Positions 46,764 through 59,490 of a DNA stretch of 64,000 nt are shown here, piece by piece (the stretch's first letter is position 1; each line of letters opens with the position of its first letter). A program made the position numbers and the translations under genes. Source of the stretch: Schistosoma mansoni (lineage: Eukaryota > Platyhelminthes > Trematoda > Strigeidida > Schistosomatidae). The DNA lies in NCBI RefSeq assembly GCF_000237925.1, contig NW_017386088.1:267087-331086 (forward strand), in the 5' to 3' direction. The notes under the pieces were generated by a model. The model searched no databases. It saw only the letters and a program-made list of their open reading frames with translations, and had not been told where the DNA came from.

Positions 46764-47004
46764 TTAATTTCCAACAATTATGCTGTTAATAGGGACGAAA
46801 ATTAATTTGATGATGAATCCCAGTACGCCCATGGCCAGAAATCCAATTGCAGTAGCAATAGCGTTTTTCTTAAACTCTACGAATAAAAAATTTCGAGAAA
46901 TAATGCTCACCTTTACGATCTGGTTTTGTACATCGATTGATAAAATGTACAGAATCCTTAGAAAATCGGACCAGAGGCTCAGCAAGAGTCGAAACCCTAT
47001 CCAT
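46764..47004 (-). CDS. SEC61G: Sec61 translocon gamma subunit, 68 aa, two exons
   Basis: Exons on the minus strand are 47004-46911 and 46876-46764, joined across a 34-nt GT-AG intron (46910-46877), giving exactly 68 residues as in human SEC61G. The start [24 protein letters not shown] (human [20 protein letters not shown]), [19 protein letters not shown] and the C-terminus [10 protein letters not shown] (human IPINNIIVGG) match end to end. It is a single-pass tail-anchored helix of the ER Sec61 protein-conducting channel, with the membrane segment at about residues 36-60. The intron falls in the conserved PDRKE segment. There is no sign of decay. Its 3' end is 3.2 kb from ANAPC5, convergent with it. 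Confidence 0.95.
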
Positions 47005-47009
47005 TTCGA

Positions 47010-49830
47010 ACACGTACGTAAATTGTAGTTGAAATTGCGCTACTACTACGATTATAAATTTAAGTTATATAAACACGTTCCACAAAACAAATACAGATTA
47101 GTTGATGTCTTAGATCTTGAACTTTAGTATTTAGACGTACTATAAGAACTGGAAAGCAATCAGTACAACATTTAGTAGATACATATCTGCAGCTACGGAT
47201 ACTCACATTTCTTCCAACCACAATTGATCCATATATACTGAATATATATATTTTAGTGTTTTACTGACTCATTCTTTCCACACGTTTGGGAGTATTATCT
47301 GAGTTGTGTGCATATTTTTGCCAGTCTGCTATAGATTTTTGGAGCTCACTAAATTTTGTCTACTCACAATTCACACTTTCACAAGCTTCTGTTCATAGAA
47401 TTATCAGAAACCGCCTATCATCTAGAAAACTCATGCGGTCACACACAGTTCGAGGCCAAAACGCGCCATAAGATAATGAAAACTAGCAGATCCTCAAGTA
47501 AGTCAATAGCAATGGATGTCTCAGATGTCATATGAACTCTCACAATCAGAGTAAAAGAAATGTATCACCAATGGGTTAATTAATAAATAAACACAATAAA
47601 TATCCGATTTGAGTCTGTAGTGATATCAGAATCAATATGAACTCTAGACAAATGATCCTTTAGGTTGAATATACTTTGTCTCAGAATAATAACCACTTGG
47701 CGGTGAATAGTTGAAGAAATTTTGTTAAGTTCGAGGAAGGCGAACACAGGAACGTTATCCAGACTATATTTGGAGCTATGCATGAGTGGTGTTTCTACGT
47801 TTCCCTCTCGTTCCTGTGTTGAATATACCTTTCCAGAAGGATAACATTTGTTCTCTAAACGTTCTTAAGGATCAATTTACTATGATCTCCACGATATGGT
47901 AGTTCATGGCAGACAATCATGTACTTCATTATAAGATCATAACGTCAGGCAGCTATATCACACTCAATCAGCCACTTTAAGCTAAGATTATCAACCTGTG
48001 AAGGTAAATAACTTCAAAGATAACTATTATAATCCTAAATCTTAACAAATATTAATTGATTATAAGATAACATTGAGGCCTCATTTCGCCAGAGCGGTGA
48101 ATAAAGTGGGAAAGTTGAAGGAATCAACAACGGAGATGTTCGAGTATGCGAAATTCCGGTGTAGAGGGGGACACTCCAAATGTATCTAACTCTTCCTTAC
48201 ATTAAGTACATTAATTAGTTTGTAAGATTATATCTATGCTTCATAGGTCCTTATTAATGAATACTCCTGACTTCCAGGACATCCCAAATCGGGATAGAAA
48301 ATTGTGTAACTAACATGTTATGATAAAACCAGGCCATTACAACATGTTTGGTTCATAGTATTAGGTTAGATCTTTTGTTCTAGTAGCATCAATGAATAAC
48401 CCAACAACTCCACTTCACAACAGTTTCCAGAGTTTTTTAGTCTCACTACCAATCTCGTTTCCTATAGAATGTATCCTGATCCGTCACCATATGTGGCATG
48501 GCAGCAAGGTACTTAGAAGAACTTGGCAACAGTATCTCTTAATTGTCTCTTTTTATGCCATCGCTGTTGATTTCATCCTTCCATTGGCCAGTTGTCTCGA
48601 TCTTTAGAACATCTAGTCAAAACTTGCATCAGAAATTGTTACGAGGAAATATATGATGATATCTGTCAAGAGATATGAGAAATCGTCTGGGCTATTAACT
48701 AAAAGTTAATACTATACATCTCAATGTGACTTGTTGAAATATATCCATATTAAATCATTCCTAATTACTATTATTCCTTTCGTTTAACCCTTAAACAACA
48801 TTCATGTGTATTTCTCATTCACATATGTTAATAATAAACCGAGAATTTCGGAGCGGTTACATGTATTTCACTATCACTTCGTACCTCCTTCTTTTTGATT
48901 TATCTTTCAGTTTATCAATACTCAGAGGTTTCTTATTATTCGTTTGATAACATCCTATGTGCGACAGTCCCATGTAGGATCTTATGAACTAGGTAGTCAC
49001 ATCATGGAATATCACAGCTAGCTGAAATTCTCTCATAAATTAATAATGTTGGATATGTCTTCTACAAATCCGCTGAGGTTGTAGTGGCATTGGGCTCTAA
49101 CCACACAATCCCCAAAGTTGAACACGAGACAATTGGGAAGCTGGATATTGAGCATGTAATGCGGAAAAAACCAACAATGGATAAGGCAGGATGAAGGAAT
49201 AGAATTAGTTGGATCTAGTCAGGTGGTATGGTTCAGCCTAGCAGACGTGGTCACTTATGTATTCTTTCTTATCACTTTCATTCATACTAAATATGTTGTT
49301 CTATCTCCAGCCTGAATGTGTTCTCTATCATGTAATGGTGATGATTACAGTAAGACTAGTAAGTGTAGACAATGGTGCGACATCCACGTAAGATCTTACA
49401 GATCAGATAGTCACATCATGAGGAATCTACAATATTAGGATTAGGTCTATTATTAGAGCAGTATTAATAACGAGGTAGACCCCAATAAAACAATGTCACC
49501 AATTACTTAAGATGATGTTGAAGAAGACGGTCAGTACCAAAATCGCAGAGATCAATAAATTATCGGTGAATATATAGGCTGCAATATGCAACTTCTCAAG
49601 TGCTATCTGTAGGGTATCCACTTTTCCACTATAACCTACCCCTAGGTGTTACAGTATCCGGTGGCGTGCTCCTCATAATTTTTTCATATAACCCGAGCAA
49701 TTCATATGATTGACATCATAATAATTACGTTGCAGTCGACAATTTCTCCACAAGTCGTACGATTCATGCCCACAAATGATTTTTGGTATTGCAATAGTTA
49801 GTGAGATAAACCTCCAGTAGAAAAATCTCA
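47010..49830. other. No recognisable gene (upstream of SEC61G)
   Basis: AT-rich sequence with short frames (47286-47471, 47580-47783, 48392-48607) that resemble nothing I know. It must contain the SEC61G promoter and 5' UTR near 47005-47150, but no specific element is identifiable. Confidence 0.4.
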
Positions 49831-49839
49831 CTCACTGTC

Positions 49840-52620
49840 CACAAGTGTATCCAAGTTTACTTTTGAGAACTGAAGCTTCCTAGGATTGAAATATGGTTGT
49901 ATCTTAACTTTAAAAAGAGCTGTCTCTCTGGCACTCGGTAGTCTCGTCAGCCTTATGAACTTCGCTTTTGGAAGATGAACATGACAACAAACCTTAGCTC
50001 CGCCTGTAGCTCTTCTAGAGTTACTGCCGGTCCCAAGCCCGGATAAAGGAGGATGGTTGGGCATGGGGTTAGCGACCCCATCCCGTAGAAAAACTAACTC
50101 GCTAAAAAACGCTAACCAGAAAACCTAATTCAAACCATTTAAACTCTGCCCTGTGAGTTGAAGAAAAAACTATGACGCCTCATCATGAAAGCCATGATTT
50201 TTCGGCACTCACAAGGATGATGCCCCTTCTAACAACCAGAGCAACACTCTTTATAGGTACATGGAACGTCCAAACAATGTGCGAGACCGGGAAGACCAGT
50301 CAAATAACAATTGAAATGAGGAGATACAAATTGAAATCAGCAAAACCCATTGGACACAAACTGGACAACAAAGGCTAGGTACAGGAGAGATGCTGCTGTA
50401 CTCCGGCCACGAGGGAGAAAATGCTCCACACACTCAGGGAGTTGCTCTAATGATGTCCAGAGAAGCACGAAATGCACTCGTGGGATGGGAATCTCATGGA
50501 TCCAGGATAATCAAAGCATCATTCAAAAGCAAAGAAGGAGGGGATGACAATGAATGTTATCCAATGTTATGCACCCATCAATGATCGCAACAACGACGAT
50601 AAAGATCTGTTCTATGAAAAGGTTGCAATCAATCACAGAGAAGTGCTCAAGAAAGGTCCTCACCATCCTGATGGGAGGTCTAAATGTTAAAGTTGGAGTG
50701 GACAACACCGGATATGAAGATATAATTGGACGACATGGACTAGGAGAGGGAAATAAAAATGAGGAGAGACTTTCAAATTTATGTGTATTCAAAAGATTGA
50801 TTATAGGCGGCATAATATTTCCACACAAAGCGACATGAGTCTCACCGGACCATACCACAGAGAACCTGATAGATCATATTTGTATCAACTAAAAATTCCG
50901 ACGGGCGATAGAAGATGTGAGAACCCGGAGAGGAGCTGACATAGCTTCAGATCACCACCTAGTGGTTGCCAAGATAAAAATGAAGGTAGAAAAGCACTGG
51001 ATAACTAGAAAAAACAGCATTACAAAGGTTCAATACATCCTTCCTTCGAGATACTAACAAATTCAACGAATTCAAGATAACCCCACCAACGATCGAAAAA
51101 ATAATGATGGTCATCAGATAAATCAAGAGCGGGAAAGCGGCAGGACCTGACAATATACCAGCTGAAGCTCTGAATTCAGACACTGAAGTAACTGCAAACA
51201 TGCTTCATATTTTATTCAAGAAAATTTGGGAAGAAGAACAGGTGCCACTGACATATAGGAAAGAAGGATACCTCATCAAGATTCAAAAAACGGAGATCTC
51301 AACAAATGTGAGAATTACAGAGGCATCACATATTTGTCAGCACCAGGAAACGTTTTCAACAGAGTGTTGCTGGACCGGATGGAAGACTCAGTAGACGCCC
51401 AAATTCGAGATCAACATGCTGGATTCCTCGAGGATCGGTCATGCACATACCAAATTGTGACACTACGGATCATCGTTGAACAATCAATTGAGTGGAATTC
51501 ATCAATATACATTAACTTCATTGACTATGAGAAGTTGTTTAACAGCGTGGACAGGAGAACATTATGGAAACTTCTTCGACACTATGGAGTTTCTGAGAAG
51601 ATCGTCAACATTATCCGGAACTCATACGATGGACTACAGTGCAAAGTCGTACATGGAGGACAGCTGACAGATGCATTTCCAGTAAGGACCGGAGTCAGAC
51701 AAGGATGTCTACTCTCCCCTTTCCTCTTTCTTCTGGTGATTGACTGGATTATGGAGACTTCTACATTCGACAGGAAGTACGGAATACATTGAACACCTCA
51801 GAATCAATTAGGTGATTTGGATTTCGCAGATAACCTAGCCCTCCTATCTCATACACACGAACAAATGCAGACGAAGACAGCAAATGTAGCAGCAGCATCT
51901 GCATCAATAGGCCTCAACATACACGGAGGAAAAAATAAGATTCTCAAATACAACACGGAAAACAACAACCCAATCACACTTGACGGGGAAACTCTGGAAG
52001 AGGTGGAAACATTCACGTGCCTGGGAAGCATCATTGACAAACAATGAGGATCGGATGCAGATGTTAAGGCGAGGATTGGCAAAGCAAGGACAGCATTTTT
52101 ACAATTGAAGAACATATGGAACTCAAAACAACTGTCAACTAACTTCAAAGTGAGAATCTTCAATACGAACGTCAAGACAGACCTACTGTGTGGAGCTGAA
52201 GCGTGGAGAACTACTTCATCCATCATCAAGAAGGTACAAATATTTATAAACAGTCGTTCACGCAAAATACTCAAAATTCACTGGCCGGATACTATCAGCA
52301 ACAGTGTTCTATGGGAGAGGACAAACGGGCCTTCAGCTGAAGAGGAAATTAGGAAAAGATGTTGGAAGTGGATCGGACATACATTGAGGAAATCATCAAA
52401 CTGCATCACGAGACAAGCCCTAACTTGGAATCCTGAAGGGAAGCGGAAAAGAGAAAGGCCAAAGAACACATTACACTGGGAAATAGAAGCAGATATGAAA
52501 AGGATGAATATTAACTGGAAAGAACTGGAAAGAATTGCCCGGGACAGGGTTGGAATGAGAATGTTGATATGTGCAGCCTATGCTCCTCCACGATGGGTAA
52601 CAGGCGTAAGGAAGTAATAA
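49840..52620 (+). mobile_element. LINE-B (RTE-like) with 5' leader, endonuclease, RT and tail; inactive
   Basis: A 5' leader (49840-50170) precedes the endonuclease start (LFIGTWNVQTMCETGKTSQ, about 50250). It continues with [124 protein letters not shown] and [16 protein letters not shown]. It ends GTAACAGGCGTAAGGAAGTA at about 52615. The catalytic YADD-type motif reads FADN. From memory of such elements, the linker between endonuclease and RT is deleted near 51070, and several frameshifts split the frame. Two to three codons differ from the better-preserved pieces elsewhere in the window. Confidence 0.88.
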
Positions 52621-52624
52621 ACCT

Positions 52625-55560
52625 TGGTATTCGGTAGAGCACCTGGAAGTGTTTGAAGGAGTAATATCTTTTGAAAACGTACTTAACTTTATGTTATTTC
52701 ATAAGTGTAACGATAGATGTGATCGATATTCTGATTTTATTGTCGTCTTGAAACAACCACATCTTCTTTGTAAATTTTTCAGTGTAGAATCACGCTAAAA
52801 TCCGCAAGATCTTACGTGTAGAGATCGATCGTTGGGTTGAATCACACTGTAAAGTTAGTAGGATTGGTGCGATATAAATCTTGAGTAACTGAGCTGGATA
52901 TGTTGCCACAACACTCAATATACTTATTGTGGTACCGAAGCTTTTGGGAGCCATTGGGATGAAATATCGAGCTTTCTCTTCTTTCTTCTCAACAGCTTGG
53001 CATGTTACGTTCGAATATATTGAAGATACTACTAATATTGTAGTTTGACAACTCTTTACCAGTAACACCTATAATCGAATCGCCCCCACCTAGTTAAAAT
53101 CAGAAGTTAGAAGCGAGGAGGTTGGAAGATATATTTGATGGGTTATCAATATATCTAGAAGTGACTGATCTAATCTGGCAAATAATCGTAGGAGATGTTT
53201 CCCACGCGGTTCTGTAACGTGATCTGGTACGGATGCATGGCCGAGCGTCTTCAGCTAAACGAGCCCACTTAAACTAATGTGGTCAGTATCCAATTTCAAA
53301 CACTTATAGAGCTATTGATTTTGGGGAATTATTTACAGCCACAATATATATACATCTACATATATGTATAGTTTGTCAATAACTCCTCATCTATTTCGGT
53401 TGCTGTCTTCTAAGCTATCCCTTATACAACGATTACAAGTTCTCAGTTAGTTGATAACTCCATTTAGCCAAGTTATGGACATAAAATTTCTTCACAAGTG
53501 CTAAATCAACTCAATTTGATCTTTAGTGAATCCCTAATTGTGCATTAAACGAAGCCTTCGATACTTATTTTGACTAAATTAAACCAGTCACAGAACCGAC
53601 GGACACGGTCGACTGATTCATGATTGTGCCGAGTGAGGAAGACAATGTGAGTCATGTTTGAGTTGATCTTAGAAAACCCTCGAATCTAAGACTCAGCAAG
53701 TACCCGAGCTGCAATGACAAACATCTAGCTATCTCAGAGCAGTGAAATGTCCGCTGACCATGAAAAAGTCTGATTCGACACCTAACACATCCACAGAATC
53801 TATCAGATCAGTTAATGGCTTGTAATAACACCCCTGGTTTCCAACGAAAGGCTTAAAATGAACCAAACCATGAGCTTCGCTTTCACCGACGCCAAAAGTA
53901 TTAGCTGACCCAGTAGATGGTGAAGTTCATCGACGGGAAAACCCAGTTTGCGAAGCGCAGTGTGTGTCCTGAAATATCACGTATGTTGGCGACAACACTG
54001 TCGCGGTTTCGCTTCTGAAAAGGGTTATGAGTCCCTTGGCACAACTTCAGAGAACTGCACCAAAGTAGATCATATGATTAACAGACTAAACCTATGAATA
54101 AAAACTTCATCACATAGAACTGTACTCACCAGGTCACAGGAAGTCACCTGATAATGATTTACAACGTATCAAGCACTCCAGATAGCCTGTATAAAGGCAT
54201 CTACGATCGTAATCATGAAGTAACTCATGATGACCCTTACAACAAAATACTCAGGAAGGTTTCACTTTCCCAATTACACGTCGGCCGTACCCAGAACCCA
54301 CCCCGGAGGATTTGACTGCAGCTTTAACAGTTGGTGGTTCTGCGTGAAGACTCGGCACATATGTACATATCTAAAGTTTACTATCATTATTCTAGAACAC
54401 CGGGTGATTATACACTCTGATGGAGAAATACACTTTGCCGTTATTTATATATCTGAACTTTATCTCTAATTCATCTGCTTGTCATTATTATTGACAACCC
54501 ATTATGTATTGATTCAGCCAATCATTTCCATTTTTCTGTAGTTTTTATGTAATTGTCTTTTTGCTACTTTTCTAGCTTGTCCGGCACTCACCCCTGTGGT
54601 GGACCCGTAATTGATCAAAATATGATAAGATGCAAAACAAATAATATTATACGAAACAACTTTTCATGCACAAAAACTTTAACGGTATTATGGAAAGAGG
54701 AAAAAATGACTGAAAATAACACTTAAAATCAAGTTATATATATTTCGTGAAATAATAATGACAACAGTTGTGTAACAAATGCAGCTTGAAAGCTCCTTTT
54801 TGTGTAACCATCACAGGTGCAGGTCACTAAATTGTAAGATGTCTTCTCTTCCGTTTGACGCTAACGGGTTGAAATGAAGTAATAATCCTGTGTTGTCTTC
54901 GGAGTAATTCAGGCACGCAGTGTAAAGCGACCTGAAATGATATAACACTTATTCTCTCCAATCAACATCCGTAAACAACACACGCAAAAGGGGAACGACT
55001 TTGGTAGTGTTAATGTGAACCCCAGAAGCACCGATGATAGAACTGCATTACTAGTGGAGTTAAGTTACAAATGATACAGAAAAACATAAATGTGACCACA
55101 TATACGTGAGGAAAGAGGAGACATGGTATTGATTGTTTCCATTTAGTTTACATGTCTCGGTGCCAATTACAGTCTTATCTCACTACATTCCATATTCTAA
55201 CCAATCAGTCGATTGTCCTGTAACGAGATAGCTGCTGGTTCCGGCAACCTCAAAATCCTAAAACAAAAGAACTCGTTTATACTAACGAAATATCTATTTC
55301 AAAATAGCTGTAAATGAGCCACTAGATTATTCATGTAGGATGATAAAAAACCTGCGTTTGAACCGTAACTTTAAGAAGCTAACGAAAGTAAACCATTTAG
55401 TTTAAACTAGCTTGTGGCAACGATATATAATTATAATTGAATATCAACCTTGGTGTTAAATTCGGAATCGTTGTGTTGTAATATTAATGTGAATCCGTTT
55501 TTTATTGAAGGGCAATAAAGTGCAAATGTGCTGGAAGAAAAAGAACAAGCCCTGATAAAC
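52625..55560. other. No recognisable feature
   Basis: About 2.9 kb of intergenic DNA, with a TATATA-rich stretch near 53345-53370. No frame over about 90 codons and no known repeat were recognised. Confidence 0.4.
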
Positions 55561-55565
55561 TAGAC

Positions 55566-55865
55566 ATGCAAATGGTTTATGAGACTATTTTGTCAATAGG
55601 CTTTCCCTTTTGTCTTATAATAGCGTTTTATTCGATTTTTGAAATATATACGTTGTTGCTGGCACGTTTTGTTCTTTCTCCTGGCGTATTCACTGACTCT
55701 GGTTTGTATGCTATTGGTTTAGATCATTTTTATCTCCAAATAAACGCAGATAACACGTTTTACAACTCTTCCATTGTTTTTTCTCTCTTTCAGATTGTAT
55801 CACATACTGCTGCTCACACTTCCCCAGAACCCCTTCAGGATAAACGCATACCTATGAAAGGCTAA
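55566..55865 (+). CDS. Small hydrophobic open frame, unassigned
   Basis: A 99-codon frame starting MQMVYETILSIGFPF carries one strong hydrophobic segment (about residues 8-34), then polar sequence ending KRIPMKG. Length and the short N-terminal anchor recall complex I MWFE-type (NDUFA1) proteins, but the conserved Arg-Asp-Arg-rich half of that family is missing, so I do not assign it. It ends 123 bp before ALDH16A1 on the same strand. A pyrimidine-rich AG at 55792 could be a splice acceptor. It may be chance or a leader exon. Confidence 0.3.
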   Translation: MQMVYETILSIGFPFCLIIAFYSIFEIYTLLLARFVLSPGVFTDSGLYAIGLDHFYLQINADNTFYNSSIVFSLFQIVSHTAAHTSPEPLQDKRIPMKG

Positions 55866-55988
55866 ACGTTAAGAGTGCATCAAATGCGCTGATTGATACG
55901 TCAGGCTCTTTTCGTGTACTCTTCCCCGAATCTCTTGATTATTAAGGCAATCTCGGCCATCAAATCGAATCGAAGAATATAATAAGTA

Positions 55989-58007
55989 ATGTCCAAACAT
56001 TTTACTCCCTTTTTCAAGTTACCTTCATTCTGTTCAAAGATGTCTTCAGACGATACGTTTAAAAACAGAAATCAAAACATTCTCCCGTATGTAAATGGAG
56101 TTTTTATTGAGCCAGGAGTGAAGGACAGCATAGACAAAATACAAGTTGGTTCACTGGATCTCTCTGTATTCAGCTGTCAGTCGATAAATCCAGAAGCTAT
56201 CAAGCTTGCAGAGAGTTTTGAGTACGATTCAAAGTCTTTGGAAAGTTTCCTGAAAAGGCTGATAGGTTCTCTTGAAGTTAACATGTCTCGGTTGCTTGAA
56301 TACGTCTTTGCTTCACTCGAATTCGAATCCAGGGACTTCTTTGGTGAAGTAATTCGAGAAGTTATCAAGAAAATGCAAGAGTTTACTCATTTCTACTCTA
56401 TGGATAAAGACTATTTTTTTTATCCCGACCACATAATTGAAAGAGACGATTGTGATTTTATCTTTCATTTAACATTCATTCTTCGTTATTTATGCTGTCC
56501 TGTTTATCGCGGAAAATCTCATGGTTTAGTTGTTACGTGCAAGTCGTTACGGCTAATGGTTCCATTGACTATATTAACCCGTATTATTCATGAATCTGTT
56601 CCTCCAAACAAACTATTTAGTTTTCTACCTATCTTTTGCAAAAGCACAGAAAGTTATTGTAATGGTCGAAGCATAGCAATGATTTACCAATCATCTGACA
56701 TAGACTCAGCTGCTAGGTACTGTGTATCATCATTACAAAATGCTATGGGTACTGGAATAGGCCACTCAACCATCATTTTAGTCGAGGAATCTATATACAA
56801 ACGTTTTATTAATCGTATGGACAGCCTTATTAATGTAAACACCGCTTCAGAAGAATTAGAAAATTACGAAAAATCAGAATATCCACCATTCTGCACTAAT
56901 TATACTCATGAAGTAAAATTTTATACAGACTCTGTTGGTGCCAAAATTCTTTGCTATAATCAGAAAATACCACACTCCCCAATTATTGTTTATGATATTA
57001 CTCCATCATCCGTCAAATTTAGTAGAAGAAGCGGTCCAGTCGCCTTTGTTCTATGCTTTCGTACTGTTAAAGAAAGTGTGTCTTTATTGACATATTTTAT
57101 CGACCATTTCAACAATCATAAATCTAATGAAGTTAGTCCGTTGAGCTATGAATTCGCGATCAATATATGGCAAACAGATTCAAATATCGTATGGCAACTT
57201 TTCCAGATGTTATTGCTGTCAGGTGTGGACAACGTTTTTGTAAATGCTTCTAGTCGCCAACTGGCTGCGACAATGTACACAAGGCTTTTCGAACTAAATG
57301 GATCATCATGTTTTCCAACTGAGGTATCAAAAACGAACAACAGTGGAACACTATATAAGACATTAAGTACAGTCATCTCTACTGCTCGTGCTGCCCAAGC
57401 TAGTTCAATGACCAAGGGTTATGAATTAATCCAAAGTGAGGTGCTTGAAAATGAAACCTTAGCTGGTTTTCCAATTAAAGAAGATGCCTTCAAATACTTC
57501 ATGCGTTACAATAGCAAGTTTTTGGGAGGTCCAGGGAAACTTTTCCTTACTGGAAAAAGACAAGATACACTCCTTATTCCAGTCGCTCATCTTTGCATAA
57601 AACCAACTGGACCAATCGTGCTCGTAATAGATTGTAAGCTACTATCCGAACCTAAAAATTGTACTTTCGTTTTGAAACTTGTATTTTTTATTTTATTCGC
57701 AGGTAATGCTGTTGTGTTACTCATGACAAATAATGACTTAATCGATGGAAAAAATAACCTTTTAGATGTCATCAAAACAATTCAAAAGAGGTTGAGTGTT
57801 ACTTCTTTGATAGCTGTTCATGAGTGTACTTGTCCTTTGACAGAAATCAATAGTATCTTATCTAATTTGTGTGAACCTTTAACAGTTGTAAATTTGGATT
57901 GTGTTGATGTTTTTACTAAAGACCTACCTAATTATATTTCTTATTTATTTTGCTTATCTAAGCCTGTAACGTTGTATTGGTCCACAGGTTGTAATGTTTT
58001 TTCTTAA
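55989..58007 (+). CDS. ALDH16A1: ALDH16A1-like aldehyde dehydrogenase family pseudoenzyme, 672 aa, single exon
   Basis: The protein aligns by eye with human ALDH16A1 (802 aa) along its length. Landmarks: PYVNGVFIEPG (about residue 33; human HYVNGKWLKPE); SSDIDSAARYC (human TADVDSAVEG); IILVEESIYKRF (LLIQESVWDEA); GPVAFVLCFRTVKES (about 348; PVVVASPFRTAKEA); a second, partial ALDH domain with PTGPIVLVID (about 540) and GNAVVLL (about 572); and the end CLSKPVTLYWSTGC (NLKPVWASRGC). The ELGGK region reads CNGRS (about 224), and the segment that should hold the nucleophilic Cys reads GTGIGHST (about 253-260). The active-site Glu and Cys are therefore both absent, as for mammalian ALDH16A1, which lacks the Cys. 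A scaffold or adaptor role is inferred, not shown. No intron interrupts the 2-kb frame. The alternative start at 56040 would remove 17 residues. Confidence 0.85.
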   Translation: MSKHFTPFFKLPSFCSKMSSDDTFKNRNQNILPYVNGVFIEPGVKDSIDKIQVGSLDLSVFSCQSINPEAIKLAESFEYDSKSLESFLKRLIGSLEVNMSRLLEYVFASLEFESRDFFGEVIREVIKKMQEFTHFYSMDKDYFFYPDHIIERDDCDFIFHLTFILRYLCCPVYRGKSHGLVVTCKSLRLMVPLTILTRIIHESVPPNKLFSFLPIFCKSTESYCNGRSIAMIYQSSDIDSAARYCVSSLQNAMGTGIGHSTIILVEESIYKRFINRMDSLINVNTASEELENYEKSEYPPFCTNYTHEVKFYTDSVGAKILCYNQKIPHSPIIVYDITPSSVKFSRRSGPVAFVLCFRTVKESVSLLTYFIDHFNNHKSNEVSPLSYEFAINIWQTDSNIVWQLFQMLLLSGVDNVFVNASSRQLAATMYTRLFELNGSSCFPTEVSKTNNSGTLYKTLSTVISTARAAQASSMTKGYELIQSEVLENETLAGFPIKEDAFKYFMRYNSKFLGGPGKLFLTGKRQDTLLIPVAHLCIKPTGPIVLVIDCKLLSEPKNCTFVLKLVFFILFAGNAVVLLMTNNDLIDGKNNLLDVIKTIQKRLSVTSLIAVHECTCPLTEINSILSNLCEPLTVVNLDCVDVFTKDLPNYISYLFCLSKPVTLYWSTGCNVFS

Positions 58008-58009
58008 TT

Positions 58010-59300
58010 TGTATACATCAATACATTTGTTATTGTGAAGTATTTCTTAAAACTCATTCCTGCGTTATTTTGCATTAGTAATATATTGGCTTGTGTAGAT
58101 AGAGTTTAAGGGAACTATGAAAATAGGATGATCATAATAGAATCAATTTATGGAGTGACTGATTTTGTGTTTAATCCACATAAAAAGATATAAACTTTGT
58201 AGTTGGAGCATACAAGACGATGATACTTAGTGACCGACAACATGGGTGGAAGTTAAACATTGTGACACAGCTGGATTCATATAATTTCCTAACATTGTAG
58301 CACTTCACTCGTTAGATTCCGTCAGGAATGAGACTAAATTTATGGTTCAGTAAACCATTTATTACCATATATATACGAATGTACAGCTTAAGTAAATGAT
58401 TTCGTCGAAAAGAAAATTTTCTTCGCTGAATTCTCTTTTTCTTATTCAATGACATTATGAGTTATTTTAGTTAAACCATTTATTTTTGTTGATTGTGACA
58501 ATTTCGTACTTACGATTAGCAGATTAGTTATCTATAGTTTTACGGTGATTAGGTTATAGCCTACTCAAGTTAAGAGAAGTGTGAACAAAATGACTATAAA
58601 GAAAGTGTATCGAGATAATCTTTTTAACTATGTACCTGGCTTTGGTGTAAAATGGGTCCTAGTCTGGCATATCTTTCAGTTTTTTTTTATATCGGGTTGT
58701 AAATATCCTTCTGAGAGTTTCTGAAATAAAAGAATTATCCTATGGCTCATGAAGGGGAAGTTCGACTGAGTATATTGTCACAACTGACTAATGGTATCAG
58801 TAGATATGAAGGCCGTTTTCCTTTTCACTTGCCAACAATCAATCTGGGGTCATGGGACACTCCCTAATTTCATTTGTTTCTTTTAAGTTTTCTACCTTAG
58901 TTCCCCATTCCTGTCAGCACCACTGTTTTTACTAAAGTTATTGTCTCTTCGATTCGTTTTTAGTGGTTTATTGTGAAATGTGACTACTTAGGCGGATACA
59001 TATTCGTGCCAGGTTGTACAATTGAAAAAATTCCCATATTGTGATTTAGAACAACATATATAAGTGAACAATATTATTTTCGATTAGATCCTCACCAGGC
59101 TTTACTCTAATATACAGCAATATTTATATGCATATACGAAATCATTAAACCAATCAAGGTAGTTTATGAGTCAATGATAACGGTAAGATAGACTATATAA
59201 ATAAACATAATAATTGAAAAGAACAGATTGGTAGTGTGATGACAGGTGTACTAGTTGTGATAAGAATATGTTTTTTTATAGCTAACGATTATTGTGAGTG
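58010..59300. other. ALDH16A1 3' flank, no other feature seen
   Basis: AT-rich. An AATAAA occurs at about 58724 and could terminate the transcript, and closer AT-rich variants exist. No repeat is recognised. Confidence 0.4.
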
Positions 59301-59309
59301 TATACGAGA

Positions 59310-59490
59310 TACTTAGTCAGTCAGTTACAAGTAGGACCAGGCACATTTATGCATCGGTCCAAGTCGCCATACCTCGTTAGCACAACAAGTTGAACACCGG
59401 ACTCATAGGAGTAGTTAATTTAGTGGTGGTAGTATATAAAAGATAGGTTGTATATAAGGATATAGTATAGAGAGGGAGATACTTAGTTCA
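59310..59490 (-). mobile_element. LINE-A 3' UTR fragment
   Basis: The TGAC tail (AGTCAGTCAGTTACAAGTAG) is followed by the shared UTR blocks to ATATAAAAGATAGGTTGTAT. The UTR only, no coding part. Confidence 0.75.

Noticed and set aside
46780-47028. 82-codon plus-strand frame
   Set aside because: Antisense shadow of SEC61G.
55566-55865. Calling the small frame NDUFA1
   Set aside because: Only the hydrophobic N-terminus is similar. The conserved charged second half of that family is not there.
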